Shown here piece by piece: positions 1 through 9,450 of a stretch of DNA of 64,000 bases. The notes under the pieces were generated by a model, which was given only the letters and a program-made list of their open reading frames with translations, was not told the DNA's origin and did no database searches. The stretch's first letter is position 1, and each line of letters begins with the position of its first letter. This stretch comes from CAVTWD01 sp963738325 (GTDB lineage Bacteria > Actinomycetota > Acidimicrobiia > Acidimicrobiales > Ilumatobacteraceae), in contig CAVTWD010000009.1 of NCBI GenBank assembly GCA_963738325.1, forward strand, positions 248,001 through 312,000, written 5' to 3'. Made by a program: the position numbers and the translations under genes.

Positions 1-95
1 CGGGCGAGATCGGCCCGACGATTCGGTACGAGCAGCACCGCGAACGCGCCGACGAGAGGCAGCACCACGAGGGTGGTGAGGATCGGGAACGGCAT
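1..95 (-). CDS. nuoM: NADH-quinone oxidoreductase subunit M, N-terminal fragment
   Basis: Only the first 31 or so residues are in the window. They begin MPFPILTTLVVLPLVGAF and form a hydrophobic first membrane segment. Subunit M is one of the three antiporter-like proton-pumping subunits in the membrane arm of complex I. Identification rests mainly on position: it starts three bases after the end of nuoL in the usual nuo order. The rest of the gene, and presumably nuoN, lies beyond the left edge. Confidence 0.8.
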   Translation of the reverse strand, partial: MPFPILTTLVVLPLVGAFAVLLVPNRRADLA

Positions 96-98
96 CGC

Positions 99-2066
99 TC
101 AACGCACCCCTGCGATGAGGAACCAACCGAGCACGAGAACCGCGCCGATCCCGATGGCAACCGCGTAGGCGCGCACATAGCCGCTCTGGTAACGCCGCAA
201 GCCGCGCCCCACCTGTTTCATGGCCCCGCCCGTGCCCATCACTGCGCCGTCGATCACCTCGTGGTCGAACCAGGCGACGTCCTCCCACGACTCCATGCCC
301 GGGTTCTCCACGACCCAGCCCACTCCTTCGTCGACGTACCACGCGTGGGCCAGCACCGGAGGCTCCACCGCCTTCAGCCGATGGCGCTGGTACACGAGAT
401 AGGCGAGGTAGATGCCGGCGGCCGCCCCGAGCGTGGTGAGCACGGCGAGGGTGAGGGCGAGCCAGGTGTCCTCGGTGTAAGAGAGCTCGGTCTGAGCCAG
501 GAAGGCGACGCTCTCCAGCCACCGCTTGAGGAAGTCGAGGTGGTCGAAGGGAAGGTTGAGCAGCCCGCCGAAGGCGGCGAGCACCGCCAGGACCACCAGC
601 GGCACGGTCATCGTCCACGGCGACTCGTGCGGGGTGGCGGTGTGCTCGGCGGCTTCGTGCGCGGCGTCGTCTGCCACCGCGGCGCCGACGGCCTGCGGAA
701 CGGGGGTCGGGGCGGCGTCGGGGGCGTGGACCCCGGCCTCGTCCCAACGGGCTCGCCCGAAGAAGACCATGATCACCTGGCGGGTCATGTAGAAGGCCGT
801 GAGGATCGCGGTGATGCCGCCGACGGCCCACAGCGCCCAACTCTTGTGCCACGCCGCGGCGAGGATCTCGTCCTTCGACCAGAAGCCCGACAGCGGGGGC
901 ACGCCCGAGATGGCGAGCCAGCCGACGATGAAACAGGCCGAGGTGATCGGGAGGAACTTCCGGAGGCCGCCCATCCGCCGCATGTCCTGCTCGTCGTGGA
1001 AGCCGTGGATGACGGAACCGGCCGAGAGGAACAGCAGCCCCTTGAAGAAGGCGTGGGTGATCATGTGGAACACCGCGGCGGTGTAGGCCTGCGAGCCAAC
1101 AGCCAGGAACATGTAGCCGAGCTGGCTGATGGTCGAGTAGGCGAGCACCTTCTTGATGTCGTTCTGCGCCACGGCCACCGTTGCCGCGAAGAAGGCCGTG
1201 GCCGCGCCGACGATGGCGATCACCCAGAGCGCGGCGTCGCTGTGGAACAACAGCGGGTTGATGCGCACCATCAGGTAGACACCCGCCGTCACCATCGTGG
1301 CCGCGTGGATGAGCGCGGACACAGGCGTCGGGCCCTCCATCGCGTCGGGCAGCCAGATGTAGAGCGGGATCTGCGCTGACTTCCCGACGGCTCCGAGGAA
1401 CAACAGGAGGCAGATCGCGGTGACCGTGGTCTGGCCGAGCGTGCCCGCCGCCGGGAGGATGCTCGTGTAGCTGAGCGAGCCCACCGCCTGGAACGTGACG
1501 AACATCGCGAGCATGAACCCGAAGTCGCCCACCCGGTTGGTGACGAAGGCCTTCTTCCCCGCGACGGCCGCCGAGTGGCGGTTGAACCAGAACGACACGA
1601 GGAGGTACGAGCAGGTGCCGACCCCCTCCCAGCCCAGGAAGGTGACGAGCAGGTTCTCCCCGAGCACCAGCATGAGCATCGAGAAGACGAACAAGTTCAG
1701 GTAGATGAAGAACTTCGAGAACTTCGGGTCACCGTGCATGTACCCGATGGAGTAGAGGTGGATCAGCGTCGACACGCCGGTGACGAACAGCGCCATCGTG
1801 ATGGAGAGCGGGTCGACGAGGAAGCCGAGCTTGACCTGCAGCGTGCCGACGGGCAGCCACGTGAAGAGGTTGACGACGTGCGTCCGATCGTCGGGAGACT
1901 GTGCGAGCAGGTCTCCGAAGACGGCGCAGGTGAGGAGGAAGCTCGCACCGACCATCACCGTGGCGAACCAACCGGCGCTCGGCTCCCCCATGCGCCGGCC
2001 GAAGGCGACGAGCACGAGGAACCCGGCCAGAGGCACCGCCGGCAGGAGCCACACCGCGTCGATCAT
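99..2066 (-). CDS. nuoL: NADH-quinone oxidoreductase subunit L
   Basis: About 655 residues, normal for NuoL, the distal antiporter-like proton-pumping subunit of complex I. The protein is strongly hydrophobic, with a typical run of transmembrane helices. The conserved core is visible in GWEGVGTCSYLLVSFWF and in LPDAMEGPTPVSALIHAATM, followed by the lysine helix region KKVLAYSTISQLGYM. The start was placed at the ATG of MIDAVWLLPAVPLAGF because AGGAG lies about seven bases upstream; an in-frame extension of 17 residues is arginine-rich and unlike the family. A 103-bp gap separates it from nuoK upstream. The reading frame is intact. Confidence 0.96.
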   Translation of the reverse strand: MIDAVWLLPAVPLAGFLVLVAFGRRMGEPSAGWFATVMVGASFLLTCAVFGDLLAQSPDDRTHVVNLFTWLPVGTLQVKLGFLVDPLSITMALFVTGVSTLIHLYSIGYMHGDPKFSKFFIYLNLFVFSMLMLVLGENLLVTFLGWEGVGTCSYLLVSFWFNRHSAAVAGKKAFVTNRVGDFGFMLAMFVTFQAVGSLSYTSILPAAGTLGQTTVTAICLLLFLGAVGKSAQIPLYIWLPDAMEGPTPVSALIHAATMVTAGVYLMVRINPLLFHSDAALWVIAIVGAATAFFAATVAVAQNDIKKVLAYSTISQLGYMFLAVGSQAYTAAVFHMITHAFFKGLLFLSAGSVIHGFHDEQDMRRMGGLRKFLPITSACFIVGWLAISGVPPLSGFWSKDEILAAAWHKSWALWAVGGITAILTAFYMTRQVIMVFFGRARWDEAGVHAPDAAPTPVPQAVGAAVADDAAHEAAEHTATPHESPWTMTVPLVVLAVLAAFGGLLNLPFDHLDFLKRWLESVAFLAQTELSYTEDTWLALTLAVLTTLGAAAGIYLAYLVYQRHRLKAVEPPVLAHAWYVDEGVGWVVENPGMESWEDVAWFDHEVIDGAVMGTGGAMKQVGRGLRRYQSGYVRAYAVAIGIGAVLVLGWFLIAGVR

Positions 2067-2169
2067 CGAGCGCTCCTGCCGCCCGGGGAGGGCCACCGGC
2101 CGGTGGCATCGCGCCACGACCGTCCGCGCTGCATTCGAGAAGCGGCCGCGACCGCGGAGACCTCCACGT

Positions 2170-2490
2170 TCAGCCCTTCATCATGGCCAGGTCGTCGGCG
2201 GTCGCATCGGCCTTTCGCCGCAACACCGCCACGATGATCCCGAGACCCACGACCACCTCCGCGGCCGCCACCACGAGCACGAAGAACACGACCGTCTGGC
2301 CGGCGACGTCGTTGAGCGCGGAGGCGAAGGCCACGAACGAGAGGTTGACGGCGTTGAGCATCAGCTCGACGCACATGAACATGATGATCGGGTTGCGCCG
2401 GAGCACCAGCCCGGTTGCCCCCATGGCGAACAGCACGGCTCCCAGCACGAGGTACCACGAGGCCGTGGGGTGCAAGGAGGCCAGGATCAC
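2170..2490 (-). CDS. nuoK: NADH-quinone oxidoreductase subunit K
   Basis: About 106 residues with three membrane helices, the standard size for NuoK, which sits between the quinone-binding module and the antiporter subunits of complex I. The helix-2 region NPIIMFMCVELMLNAVNLSF carries the conserved membrane glutamate needed for proton translocation. The GTG start overlaps the TGA of nuoJ (GTGA), which implies translational coupling. The short C-terminal tail is charged. Confidence 0.95.
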   Translation of the reverse strand: MILASLHPTASWYLVLGAVLFAMGATGLVLRRNPIIMFMCVELMLNAVNLSFVAFASALNDVAGQTVVFFVLVVAAAEVVVGLGIIVAVLRRKADATADDLAMMKG

Positions 2491-3041
2491 GGCCTCGACT
2501 CCTCGGCCTCGCGCGCCGACGAGCGCCGGGGCCGCCGGGCCAGGATGACCGTGCCCACGACCGCGATCACGAGCAGAACCGAGGTCAGCTCGAAGGCGAA
2601 GACGTAGTTGGAGAACAGCGAGTGGGCGAGCTGGGTGATGTCGGGCTCGTCGACGGACAGCGCGCCGCTGGCGCCCCGCTGGCCGGTGATCACCTTCGAG
2701 CCACCCGCCACGGCCACGAGGGTGAGGGCCAGGATCCCGACGCCGAAGACGGCAGCCAGCACCCGCTGGCCCTTCAGCGGTTCCACGGCGAGGCTCTCGG
2801 CACGCTCGACGCCGAACAGCATGATGACGAACAGGAAGAGCACGACGACGGCGCCGGCGTAGACGATCACCTGCACCGCAGCCAGGAAGTTGGCGTTGAG
2901 CTGCACGAAGAGCACGGCGATGCCGAAGAGCGTGAGGACGAGGCTCAGCGCGCAGTGCACGGGATTGGTGCGGGTCACGACGCCGATCGCGCCGGTGAGC
3001 ACGATGGCGGCCGCGATCACGAAGACGATCGTGGCGATCAA
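2487..3041 (-). CDS. nuoJ: NADH-quinone oxidoreductase subunit J
   Basis: About 184 residues with five predicted membrane helices. The helix-1 to helix-2 stretch TRTNPVHCALSLVLTLFGIA and QVIVYAGAVVVLFLFVIML are typical of NuoJ, a membrane-arm subunit next to the quinone site. I chose the TTG start that overlaps the nuoI stop (TTGA), because in-frame sequence further upstream is arginine-rich and overlaps nuoI heavily. The start codon is inferred; the body of the protein is secure. Confidence 0.93.
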   Translation of the reverse strand: MIATIVFVIAAAIVLTGAIGVVTRTNPVHCALSLVLTLFGIAVLFVQLNANFLAAVQVIVYAGAVVVLFLFVIMLFGVERAESLAVEPLKGQRVLAAVFGVGILALTLVAVAGGSKVITGQRGASGALSVDEPDITQLAHSLFSNYVFAFELTSVLLVIAVVGTVILARRPRRSSAREAEESRP

Positions 3042-3766
3042 GCGCGGTCCTCGTGATCGTGGGCCGCGTCCCGCTCGCTCTGCTGGCGTGCCGCCGCCCG
3101 CCCCGAGAGGTGCTCGCTCCAAACCTCCGCGGCTGCCAGCGTCTCGGGTGACGGCCCAGGGGCGGTCTGGCCGGCTTCGGGGGCCCGCACGCCGTAGCCC
3201 AGCTCACCTGACCACGCCACCCGTCCTTCGAAGGCGGCCGAGCCAGACGGCGAGGTCGCTCTCATCCAGCCGGAGGTATCGGCGTCGTCACCTTCGCGCC
3301 AGTCCTCCCAAGGCAGTTGCTTCGGCCGCCCGCTCTCGTCGACGAGAAGCTCGGCCTTCGTGTAGATCGCGTCGCGGCGGTTGGTGAAGGACCATTCGAA
3401 GAGCTTCGTCTCGGTGATGGCCTCGGTGGGGCAGGCCTCCACGCACAGGTCGCAGTGGATGCAGCGGAGGTAGTTGATCTCGTAGACGTACCCGTAACGC
3501 TCGCCGGGTGAGACGGGCGCGTCGGGCGGGTTGTCCGCCCCCCGGACGTAGATGCATCGGGCCGGACACACACCGGCGCACAACTCGCAGCCGATGCATT
3601 TCTCCATGCCGTCCTCGTAGCGGTTGAGGACGTGGCGGCCGTGCAGCCGTTCCGGCTTGGGGATCTTGACGTCGCGTTCGTCGCGCGAGATGCCGCCCGA
3701 GTACGGCGTGGTCACCGGTTTGTGCAGCTGGCGAAGGGTGACGAGGAAGCCCTTGAGCAGTCCCAT
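3038..3766 (-). CDS. nuoI: NADH-quinone oxidoreductase subunit I (2[4Fe-4S])
   Basis: About 242 residues. Subunit I carries the two 4Fe-4S clusters (N6a and N6b) that pass electrons from the peripheral arm towards cluster N2. Both binding motifs are intact: CIGCELCAGVCPARC near residue 60 and CIHCDLCVEACPTEA near residue 105. The N-terminus MGLLKGFLVTLRQL is the expected amphipathic membrane-associated helix. The C-terminal 70 residues after the second cluster are longer than in E. coli and rich in Ala, Glu and Arg, as in many actinobacterial NuoI proteins. Start and stop overlap both neighbours (ATGA with nuoH, TTGA with nuoJ). Confidence 0.96.
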   Translation of the reverse strand: MGLLKGFLVTLRQLHKPVTTPYSGGISRDERDVKIPKPERLHGRHVLNRYEDGMEKCIGCELCAGVCPARCIYVRGADNPPDAPVSPGERYGYVYEINYLRCIHCDLCVEACPTEAITETKLFEWSFTNRRDAIYTKAELLVDESGRPKQLPWEDWREGDDADTSGWMRATSPSGSAAFEGRVAWSGELGYGVRAPEAGQTAPGPSPETLAAAEVWSEHLSGRAAARQQSERDAAHDHEDRA

Positions 3767-4977
3767 CAGAACAGCGTTCCCTCGGTGGCCCGGCGGCGCG
3801 CGCTGGTCCGCAGGGCAAGGATGAGCAGTCCCACCCCGGCCAGGACGACCACGACGCAGATCACCGCCACGAGGAAGCGATTCCAGCCCTCGTCGTCGGC
3901 GAGCCGGAGAGCCGCCAGCAGCAGGAACCACGCGAAGGCGAGCGGGATGAGCAGCTTCCAGCCGAGGTCCATCAACTGGTCGTACCGCAGCCGCGGCAAC
4001 GTGGCGCGCACCCACACGTAGATGAACAGGAACAGCACGAGTTTCAGGATCAGCCAGATGAAGCTCTCGAGCACGCTGGGGAGGAACGACAGGTGGAACA
4101 GCGGCCGCGGCCCGCCGAGGAAGAGCGTGACGATGATGAGCGACATCGTCACGAGGTTGAGGTACTCGGACAGGTAGAAGATGGCGAATCGGAACGACGA
4201 GTACTCCGTGTGGTAGCCGCCGACGAGCTCCTGCTCGGCCTCGACGAGGTCGAAGGGAGGCCGGTTCAGCTCGGCCGTCGCCGCCACCGCGAACACGAGG
4301 AAGGGCAGGACGCCCGTGGCCACCAGGTTCCAGTTGGCGAAGCCGTCCTGCTCGATGACGATGCCGCTGGTGGAGAGGGTCCCGGCGATGAGCAGCACGG
4401 TGGCCACGGACATGCCGAGGGCGGCTTCGTAGCTCACCATCTGGGCCGTGGCCCGCACAGAGCCGAGCAGCGGGTACTTCGACCCCGAGGCCCAGCCCGC
4501 CAGCATCACGCCGTACACCGCGATCGAGCTCATGGCCAGCATGAGCAGGATGCCGATTGGCGGATCGGCGACCTGGATCAGCGTGTCGCGGCCGAAGATC
4601 GTGACCACGCCGTTGTGGTTGTCCGAGAAGTCGCCCGCGAGCGGCACGATGCAGAACGTGACGAACGCGGGGACGAGCGCGAGGAACGGCGCGAGCTTGA
4701 AGACGAAGCGCTCCGCTCGCTGCGGGATCAGGTCTTCCTTGTTGATGAGCTTGATGCCGTCGGCCAGCGTGATGAGCAGACCCCAGGGGCCCGCCCACAC
4801 CGGGCCGACCCGGTTCTGCAAGCCGGCGATCACCTTGCGCTCGAACCAGATGGTGAGGATCACCGCCACGAGCAGCAGGGCAAAGGCGATCACCACCTTC
4901 AGCACGACGATGAGCACGTCGCCGATGTCAATGCTGCCCGCGAGGAGCGGATCGGCGGCGAGCACATGCAGCATCAC
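3766..4977 (-). CDS. nuoH: NADH-quinone oxidoreductase subunit H
   Basis: About 403 residues. NuoH anchors the peripheral arm to the membrane and forms part of the quinone tunnel. Conserved features are the loop ERKVIAGLQNRVGP and the acidic stretch NRPPFDLVEAEQELVGGYHT, both hallmarks of the family, plus eight or so hydrophobic helices. The first codon is a GTG overlapping the nuoG stop (GTGA); an ATG is the second codon, so either could be used. The C-terminus has an extra membrane helix and a basic tail compared with E. coli NuoH. Confidence 0.96.
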   Translation of the reverse strand: MMLHVLAADPLLAGSIDIGDVLIVVLKVVIAFALLLVAVILTIWFERKVIAGLQNRVGPVWAGPWGLLITLADGIKLINKEDLIPQRAERFVFKLAPFLALVPAFVTFCIVPLAGDFSDNHNGVVTIFGRDTLIQVADPPIGILLMLAMSSIAVYGVMLAGWASGSKYPLLGSVRATAQMVSYEAALGMSVATVLLIAGTLSTSGIVIEQDGFANWNLVATGVLPFLVFAVAATAELNRPPFDLVEAEQELVGGYHTEYSSFRFAIFYLSEYLNLVTMSLIIVTLFLGGPRPLFHLSFLPSVLESFIWLILKLVLFLFIYVWVRATLPRLRYDQLMDLGWKLLIPLAFAWFLLLAALRLADDEGWNRFLVAVICVVVVLAGVGLLILALRTSARRRATEGTLF

Positions 4978-7475
4978 GCGCCGCCAGCCGGGAGGGTCGC
5001 GACGGTGATGTCGTTCACGACGAGGGAGGCGTCGAGGAGGCGGTTCACGGCGAAGTCGGGCTGGTTGTAGGGGATCCAGGCCATGCCCCGGAGCACCCCC
5101 GGGTCACGCACTAATGGGAGCGTGACCGTAGCCCTCGGCGACTCGACCTGTACACGGGTGCCGTCCTCCACGCCGAGGTGATCGGCGTCCCAACCGTTCA
5201 GGTACAGCCTCGTGCCGGGGGCGAGGCCGACGAGCCCAGGCGAGTTCGACACGTTGACGCCGGCGTCGTAGAGCTTGCGGCTGACGGTGAGCCGCAGCCC
5301 GTAGCCCTTCGTGAGCGGGGGCGTGGTGGCCGACGGGCTGAGCGGGAACGACCCGAGCGGCCCGCCGGGCACGACCCCGTCGTGGTCTGCGGCAAGGGCC
5401 GCACCGGTCACCGGCGCGTGACGGGCCGACACGGCGCGGATCTCCTCCCAGATGCCGACGAGGGATTCGAGTCCGAGGTCGCGGCCGAGGCGATCGGCGA
5501 GATCGGCGGCGATGATCCAGTCGGCGTGGGCAGTACCAGCCGGCGTCACCTTCTGGCTCAAGGTGCTGATCCGGCCTTCGAGGTTCGTGGTGGTGCCGGC
5601 CTTCTCGGCGTAGGCCGCCGCGGCCAGCACGATGTGCGCTTCGCGTGACGAGGCGTTGAGCACCGTGTCGACGGCGATGACGGCGCCCGCGCCACGCAAG
5701 GCCCGCTCTGCGAGGGCTCGGTCGGGGACGTCGTCGAGAGGATCCGAGCCGAGCAGCACCAGCGCGCGAATGCGCCCGTCGGCCGCCGCCTCGAGGATCC
5801 CCTTGCAGTCGAGGCCGGGCTGGCCGGGGACGGTCGGCCAGTGCGCCCGCAGCGCCTCACCGGCGGCGGCGAGCGGGATCCCCCCGGGCAAAAGGCCGGG
5901 CGCCAGTCCCAGCTCGATCGCGCCCATGACGTTGCCTCGCCGCAGCGCGGGTAGGAAGGTCGCCGTCGGCAGCGCCCTCCTCAGCGCGGCCAGAGCGTCA
6001 TGCGCGAAGACACCGGACTCTGCCAGCGAGGCTCGTCCGGCCACCACGACGACCGGGCCGCGCCCGAGTTGCTCGCGGATGGCGGTGAGATCGTCGCCGG
6101 ACACGCCGCTCGCCTCCGGCGGTTGCACCGCGGCGTCGACCAAGGCGCGCACCAGCTCGACCTGCTCCCCGGCACGATGCCGCAGTGCCTTCCACGCGTA
6201 GGGTGTGAGACCGGTGTCATGGGGGGCGAGCTCGATGAGGCGCGTGCGCCGCCGGACCGCCGAATCCCTCAGGCGCAGGTAGAGCACGGGCAGCTCTTCC
6301 TTCAGGTCAGGACCGAGGAGGAGCACCGTCGGGGCCGACGCCGCGTCCGCGATCGTCGCCCGGGGCAGGCCGAGCACGATGGCGGGATCGAGTCCGTCGC
6401 AGAGCTGCGCGTCGACGTTGTCCGTGCCGATCACGCCCTTGGCCAGCTTCACCCACGCGTACGCGTCCTCGTTGGTACCGCGGGCGCCGCCGATCACCGC
6501 CACTGCGGCGGGGCCGCCCGCCCCGAGCGCGTCCTTGACGGCGAGGGCCGCCGCGTCCAGCGCTTCCGACCACGAGACCTCGACGAGCTCGTCGCCCTTG
6601 CGCACCATCGGGGCTCGCAGGCGTGACTCGGCGTTGACGGCCTCGAAGTCGAAGCGCCCCTTGTCGCACAACCAGCCCCAGTTGACTGGCTCGCTGTCGA
6701 CCCCCTGGTAGCGCAGCACCTCGTCGCGGCTGGCCTGGATGGCGACGCGACAACCCACCGTGCAGGTGGTACAGGTGCTCTCGGTCTGGTCGAGATCCCA
6801 GGGCCGCGCCTTGAATCGATACGACGTGGCGGTGAGGGCACCCACCGGGCAGATCTGCACGGTGTTGCCGCTGAAGTACGACGCGAAGGGCTGGTCGGGG
6901 AAGGTCAGCACCTGGGTCTGGTTGCCCCGATAGGTGAAGTGGATGAGCGGATCGCCGGCCACGTCCTTGGCGAAGCGCGTGCAGCGGTCGCAGAGAATGC
7001 AGCGCTCTCGGTCGAGGTAGACGAGGTCGCTGATGGGGATCGGCTTCTCGTAGTGGCGCTTCTCCTCGACGAAGCGGCTCTCGCCCGGGCCCCAGCTGAT
7101 CGTCTGGTCCTGCAGCGGGCACTCGCCGCCCTTGTCGCACACCGGGCAGTCGAGCGGATGGTTGATGAGGAGGAATTCGAGGACGCCTTCCTGGGCCTTC
7201 TTCACCCGGTCGTTCTCGGTCTCGACCTTCATCCCCGGCGACACCGCCACGAAGCAACTCACGCCCAAGGCGGGACCACGACCGGTGTCGATGTCGACCA
7301 GGCACATCCGGCACATCCCGACCGGATCCATCCGCTCGTGGTAACAGAACCGGGGGATGTAGATGCCGTGGCGCTGCGCGGCGGAGATGATCATCTCGCC
7401 GGGTTCGGCTTCGATCTCCTTGCCGTCGACGGTGATGGTGACCGTCGACTTCGCCGCCTCGGATGTCTCAGACAT
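4974..7475 (-). CDS. nuoG: NADH-quinone oxidoreductase subunit G
   Basis: About 833 residues. NuoG is the large iron-sulfur subunit of the NADH-oxidising arm. The N-terminal 2Fe-2S domain shows RFCYHERMDPVGMCRMCLVD and CPVCDKGGECPLQDQ. It is followed by CILCDRCTRFAKDVAG and a molybdopterin-oxidoreductase-like domain with CTTCTVGCRV near residue 230. The C-terminal half is the degenerate molybdopterin-fold domain, without a molybdenum role in complex I. The start is the ATG of MSETSEAAKSTVTITVDG; it overlaps the nuoF stop by eight bases. The frame is intact. Confidence 0.96.
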   Translation of the reverse strand: MSETSEAAKSTVTITVDGKEIEAEPGEMIISAAQRHGIYIPRFCYHERMDPVGMCRMCLVDIDTGRGPALGVSCFVAVSPGMKVETENDRVKKAQEGVLEFLLINHPLDCPVCDKGGECPLQDQTISWGPGESRFVEEKRHYEKPIPISDLVYLDRERCILCDRCTRFAKDVAGDPLIHFTYRGNQTQVLTFPDQPFASYFSGNTVQICPVGALTATSYRFKARPWDLDQTESTCTTCTVGCRVAIQASRDEVLRYQGVDSEPVNWGWLCDKGRFDFEAVNAESRLRAPMVRKGDELVEVSWSEALDAAALAVKDALGAGGPAAVAVIGGARGTNEDAYAWVKLAKGVIGTDNVDAQLCDGLDPAIVLGLPRATIADAASAPTVLLLGPDLKEELPVLYLRLRDSAVRRRTRLIELAPHDTGLTPYAWKALRHRAGEQVELVRALVDAAVQPPEASGVSGDDLTAIREQLGRGPVVVVAGRASLAESGVFAHDALAALRRALPTATFLPALRRGNVMGAIELGLAPGLLPGGIPLAAAGEALRAHWPTVPGQPGLDCKGILEAAADGRIRALVLLGSDPLDDVPDRALAERALRGAGAVIAVDTVLNASSREAHIVLAAAAYAEKAGTTTNLEGRISTLSQKVTPAGTAHADWIIAADLADRLGRDLGLESLVGIWEEIRAVSARHAPVTGAALAADHDGVVPGGPLGSFPLSPSATTPPLTKGYGLRLTVSRKLYDAGVNVSNSPGLVGLAPGTRLYLNGWDADHLGVEDGTRVQVESPRATVTLPLVRDPGVLRGMAWIPYNQPDFAVNRLLDASLVVNDITVATLPAGGA

Positions 7476-8832
7476 CGGCGAGCACCTGTTCCTCGTCGGG
7501 CGCGTGCTCGCCGCCGTCACCGCGGGCGATGTAGGCCTCGAACTCGTCCCGGAACCGCCGCACCGCAGAGGCGATGGGTGACACCGCCGAGGGTCCGAGC
7601 GGGCAGATCGTCGTCTGCCGGGGGGGCCACGCGATGCCGGGGCTGATGTTGTCGGACACGTCCATCAGCAACTCGATGTCGTCCGGGCGACCGTGACCGT
7701 CGATGATGCGCCGCAGGATCCGCTCGAGCCAGGTCGTGCCTTCCCGGCAGGGCGTGCACTTGCCGCAACTCTCGCGGGCGAAGAAGCGCACGATCCGCCA
7801 GCAGGCGAGCACCATGTCGGTGGAGTCGTCCATCACTACGATGGCGCCGGAGCCGAGCATGGAGCCGGCCTTGTCGACCGTCGGCTTGTCCAGGGGCAGG
7901 TCGGCGTGCTCCTCGTAGAACCACATCGCCGAGGCCCCGCCGGGGATGAAGGCCTTGAGCTTGCGGCCGCCGCGGATGCCTCCGCCGTACTCGGGGGCCT
8001 CGAAGAGCTGGCGGAAGGTCGTGACGCCCTGAGGCACCTCGAACACCCCTGGCCGGTTGACGTGCCCCGACACGGCGAACATACGCATGCCGGTGGAGGT
8101 CGGGAGGCCGATGGCCTTGTAGGCATCGGCGCCGTTGGTGACGATCCACGGGAGGTTGGAGAGCGTCTCCACGTTGTTGACGATCGTCGGCTGCATGTAG
8201 AGACCCTTGGCCGCCGGGAAGTAGGGCGGCTTGAGCCGGGGCATGCCGCGCTCGCCTTCGAGGCTCTCGATCAGCGCGGTCTCCTCGCCGACGATGTACG
8301 CGCCGGCGCCCCAGGTGAGCGTGATGTCGACGCTGAAGTCGCTGCCCGCCACGTTCCGGCCGACGAGCCCACGCGCGTACGCATCGTTGAGGGCTTGCGC
8401 CAGCCGCTCCTGCGCCAAGGCCATCTCGCCGCGCACGTAGAGGAACGCCTGCGCCGCGCCGACCGCGTAGCAGCAGATCACGATGCCCTCGATGAGCTGG
8501 TGAGGGTCCAACTCCATGAGCATCCGGTCCTTGTAGGTGCCCGGCTCGCTCTCGTCGCCGTTGATCACCACGTAGCGGGGGTACACGCCCGGCGGGCAGA
8601 AGCCCCATTTCACCCCGGCCGGGAACCCCGCGCCCCCGCGACCCAACAGGTCCGCCGCCTTGACTTCGGCCGCCACCTGCTCGGGCGTCATGGTGAGTGC
8701 CTTGCGCAACGACTCGTAGCCACCGGTGCGCAGATAGCCCTCGATCGTGTACCCATCGGTCACGCCGAATCGGCTCGTCAGCATCGCCGGGCCGGTGGGC
8801 ACGGCGCCCGAGCTCGTCTGCTCGCCGCTCAC
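7468..8832 (-). CDS. nuoF: NADH-quinone oxidoreductase subunit F (FMN, NADH binding)
   Basis: About 454 residues. NuoF binds NADH and FMN and holds cluster N3. The FMN/NADH loop GRGGAGFPAGVKWGF lies near residue 67, the acidic nucleotide loop is VINGDESEPGTYKDR, and the 4Fe-4S ligands are in ESCGKCTPCREGT with a fourth cysteine in TTICPLGPSA. The GTG start overlaps the nuoE stop (GTGA). The C-terminus ends in an acidic tail (DEEQVLADV). All expected motifs are present. Confidence 0.96.
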   Translation of the reverse strand: MSGEQTSSGAVPTGPAMLTSRFGVTDGYTIEGYLRTGGYESLRKALTMTPEQVAAEVKAADLLGRGGAGFPAGVKWGFCPPGVYPRYVVINGDESEPGTYKDRMLMELDPHQLIEGIVICCYAVGAAQAFLYVRGEMALAQERLAQALNDAYARGLVGRNVAGSDFSVDITLTWGAGAYIVGEETALIESLEGERGMPRLKPPYFPAAKGLYMQPTIVNNVETLSNLPWIVTNGADAYKAIGLPTSTGMRMFAVSGHVNRPGVFEVPQGVTTFRQLFEAPEYGGGIRGGRKLKAFIPGGASAMWFYEEHADLPLDKPTVDKAGSMLGSGAIVVMDDSTDMVLACWRIVRFFARESCGKCTPCREGTTWLERILRRIIDGHGRPDDIELLMDVSDNISPGIAWPPRQTTICPLGPSAVSPIASAVRRFRDEFEAYIARGDGGEHAPDEEQVLADV

Positions 8833-9419
8833 AGCGCATCCACCTCCGACTGCGCGAGCGTTCCCGTGCCGGCCCAGCGGTCGGGCGCGACCTTCTGGCG
8901 CACGCGGGCGAGGGTGCCGTGCGGAGGGACCTCTGCGTCCAGCCGGCCGGCGCGCAGGTCGTCGACCAGCGCGTCGAAGTCGTCGCTGGTGACGTTGTAG
9001 CGGTAGCGGTAGTTCACCTGGAGGCAGGGTGCCTCCGTGCAGGCGGCGATGCACTCGACGTCCTCGAGAGTGATCAGGCCGTCGGCAGTGGTGCTGCCAG
9101 CCTTGATGCCGAGGTGCTCCTCGGCGTGCTCGAGCAGCTCCCAGGCTCCGAGCAACTGGCACGAGATGTTGGTGCAGATGTTGACCATGTACCGGCCCAC
9201 CCGTTCGAACTTGAACATCTCGTAGAAGGAGGCCGTGCCGTAGACCTCCGCCGGCGTGATGCCCACGAGCTCGGCGATGTGCTCCATGGCGTCCTCGGCG
9301 ACATACCCGTCCTGCTCCTGGGCAAGGTGGAGCAGGGGGACGAGGGCGGACTTCGGCCGGGGGAAGCGCCCGATCATCTCGCGGGCGAGGGCCACGTTGG
9401 GTTCGCTGAGGCGGGCCAT
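8829..9419 (-). CDS. nuoE: NADH-quinone oxidoreductase subunit E (2Fe-2S)
   Basis: About 196 residues, a thioredoxin-fold 2Fe-2S subunit of the NADH-oxidising module (cluster N1a). The four ligands lie in CTNISCQ and CIAACTEAP, the standard C-x4-C and C-x3-C spacing. Upstream helices VPLLHLAQEQDGYV and GITPAEVYGTASFYEMF are typical. I used the ATG of MARLSEPNV; a GTG two codons earlier is better placed relative to AGGA and could be the true start. Confidence 0.94.
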   Translation of the reverse strand: MARLSEPNVALAREMIGRFPRPKSALVPLLHLAQEQDGYVAEDAMEHIAELVGITPAEVYGTASFYEMFKFERVGRYMVNICTNISCQLLGAWELLEHAEEHLGIKAGSTTADGLITLEDVECIAACTEAPCLQVNYRYRYNVTSDDFDALVDDLRAGRLDAEVPPHGTLARVRQKVAPDRWAGTGTLAQSEVDAL

Positions 9420-9450
9420 CAGCACCCGTTCCTCGCTCGGGCCAGGGCCC

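Noticed and set aside
261..1379. 372-codon plus-strand open frame opposite nuoL
   Set aside because: Antisense shadow of nuoL caused by high GC; composition is Arg/Gly/His-rich with no domain, and nuoL is fully conserved.
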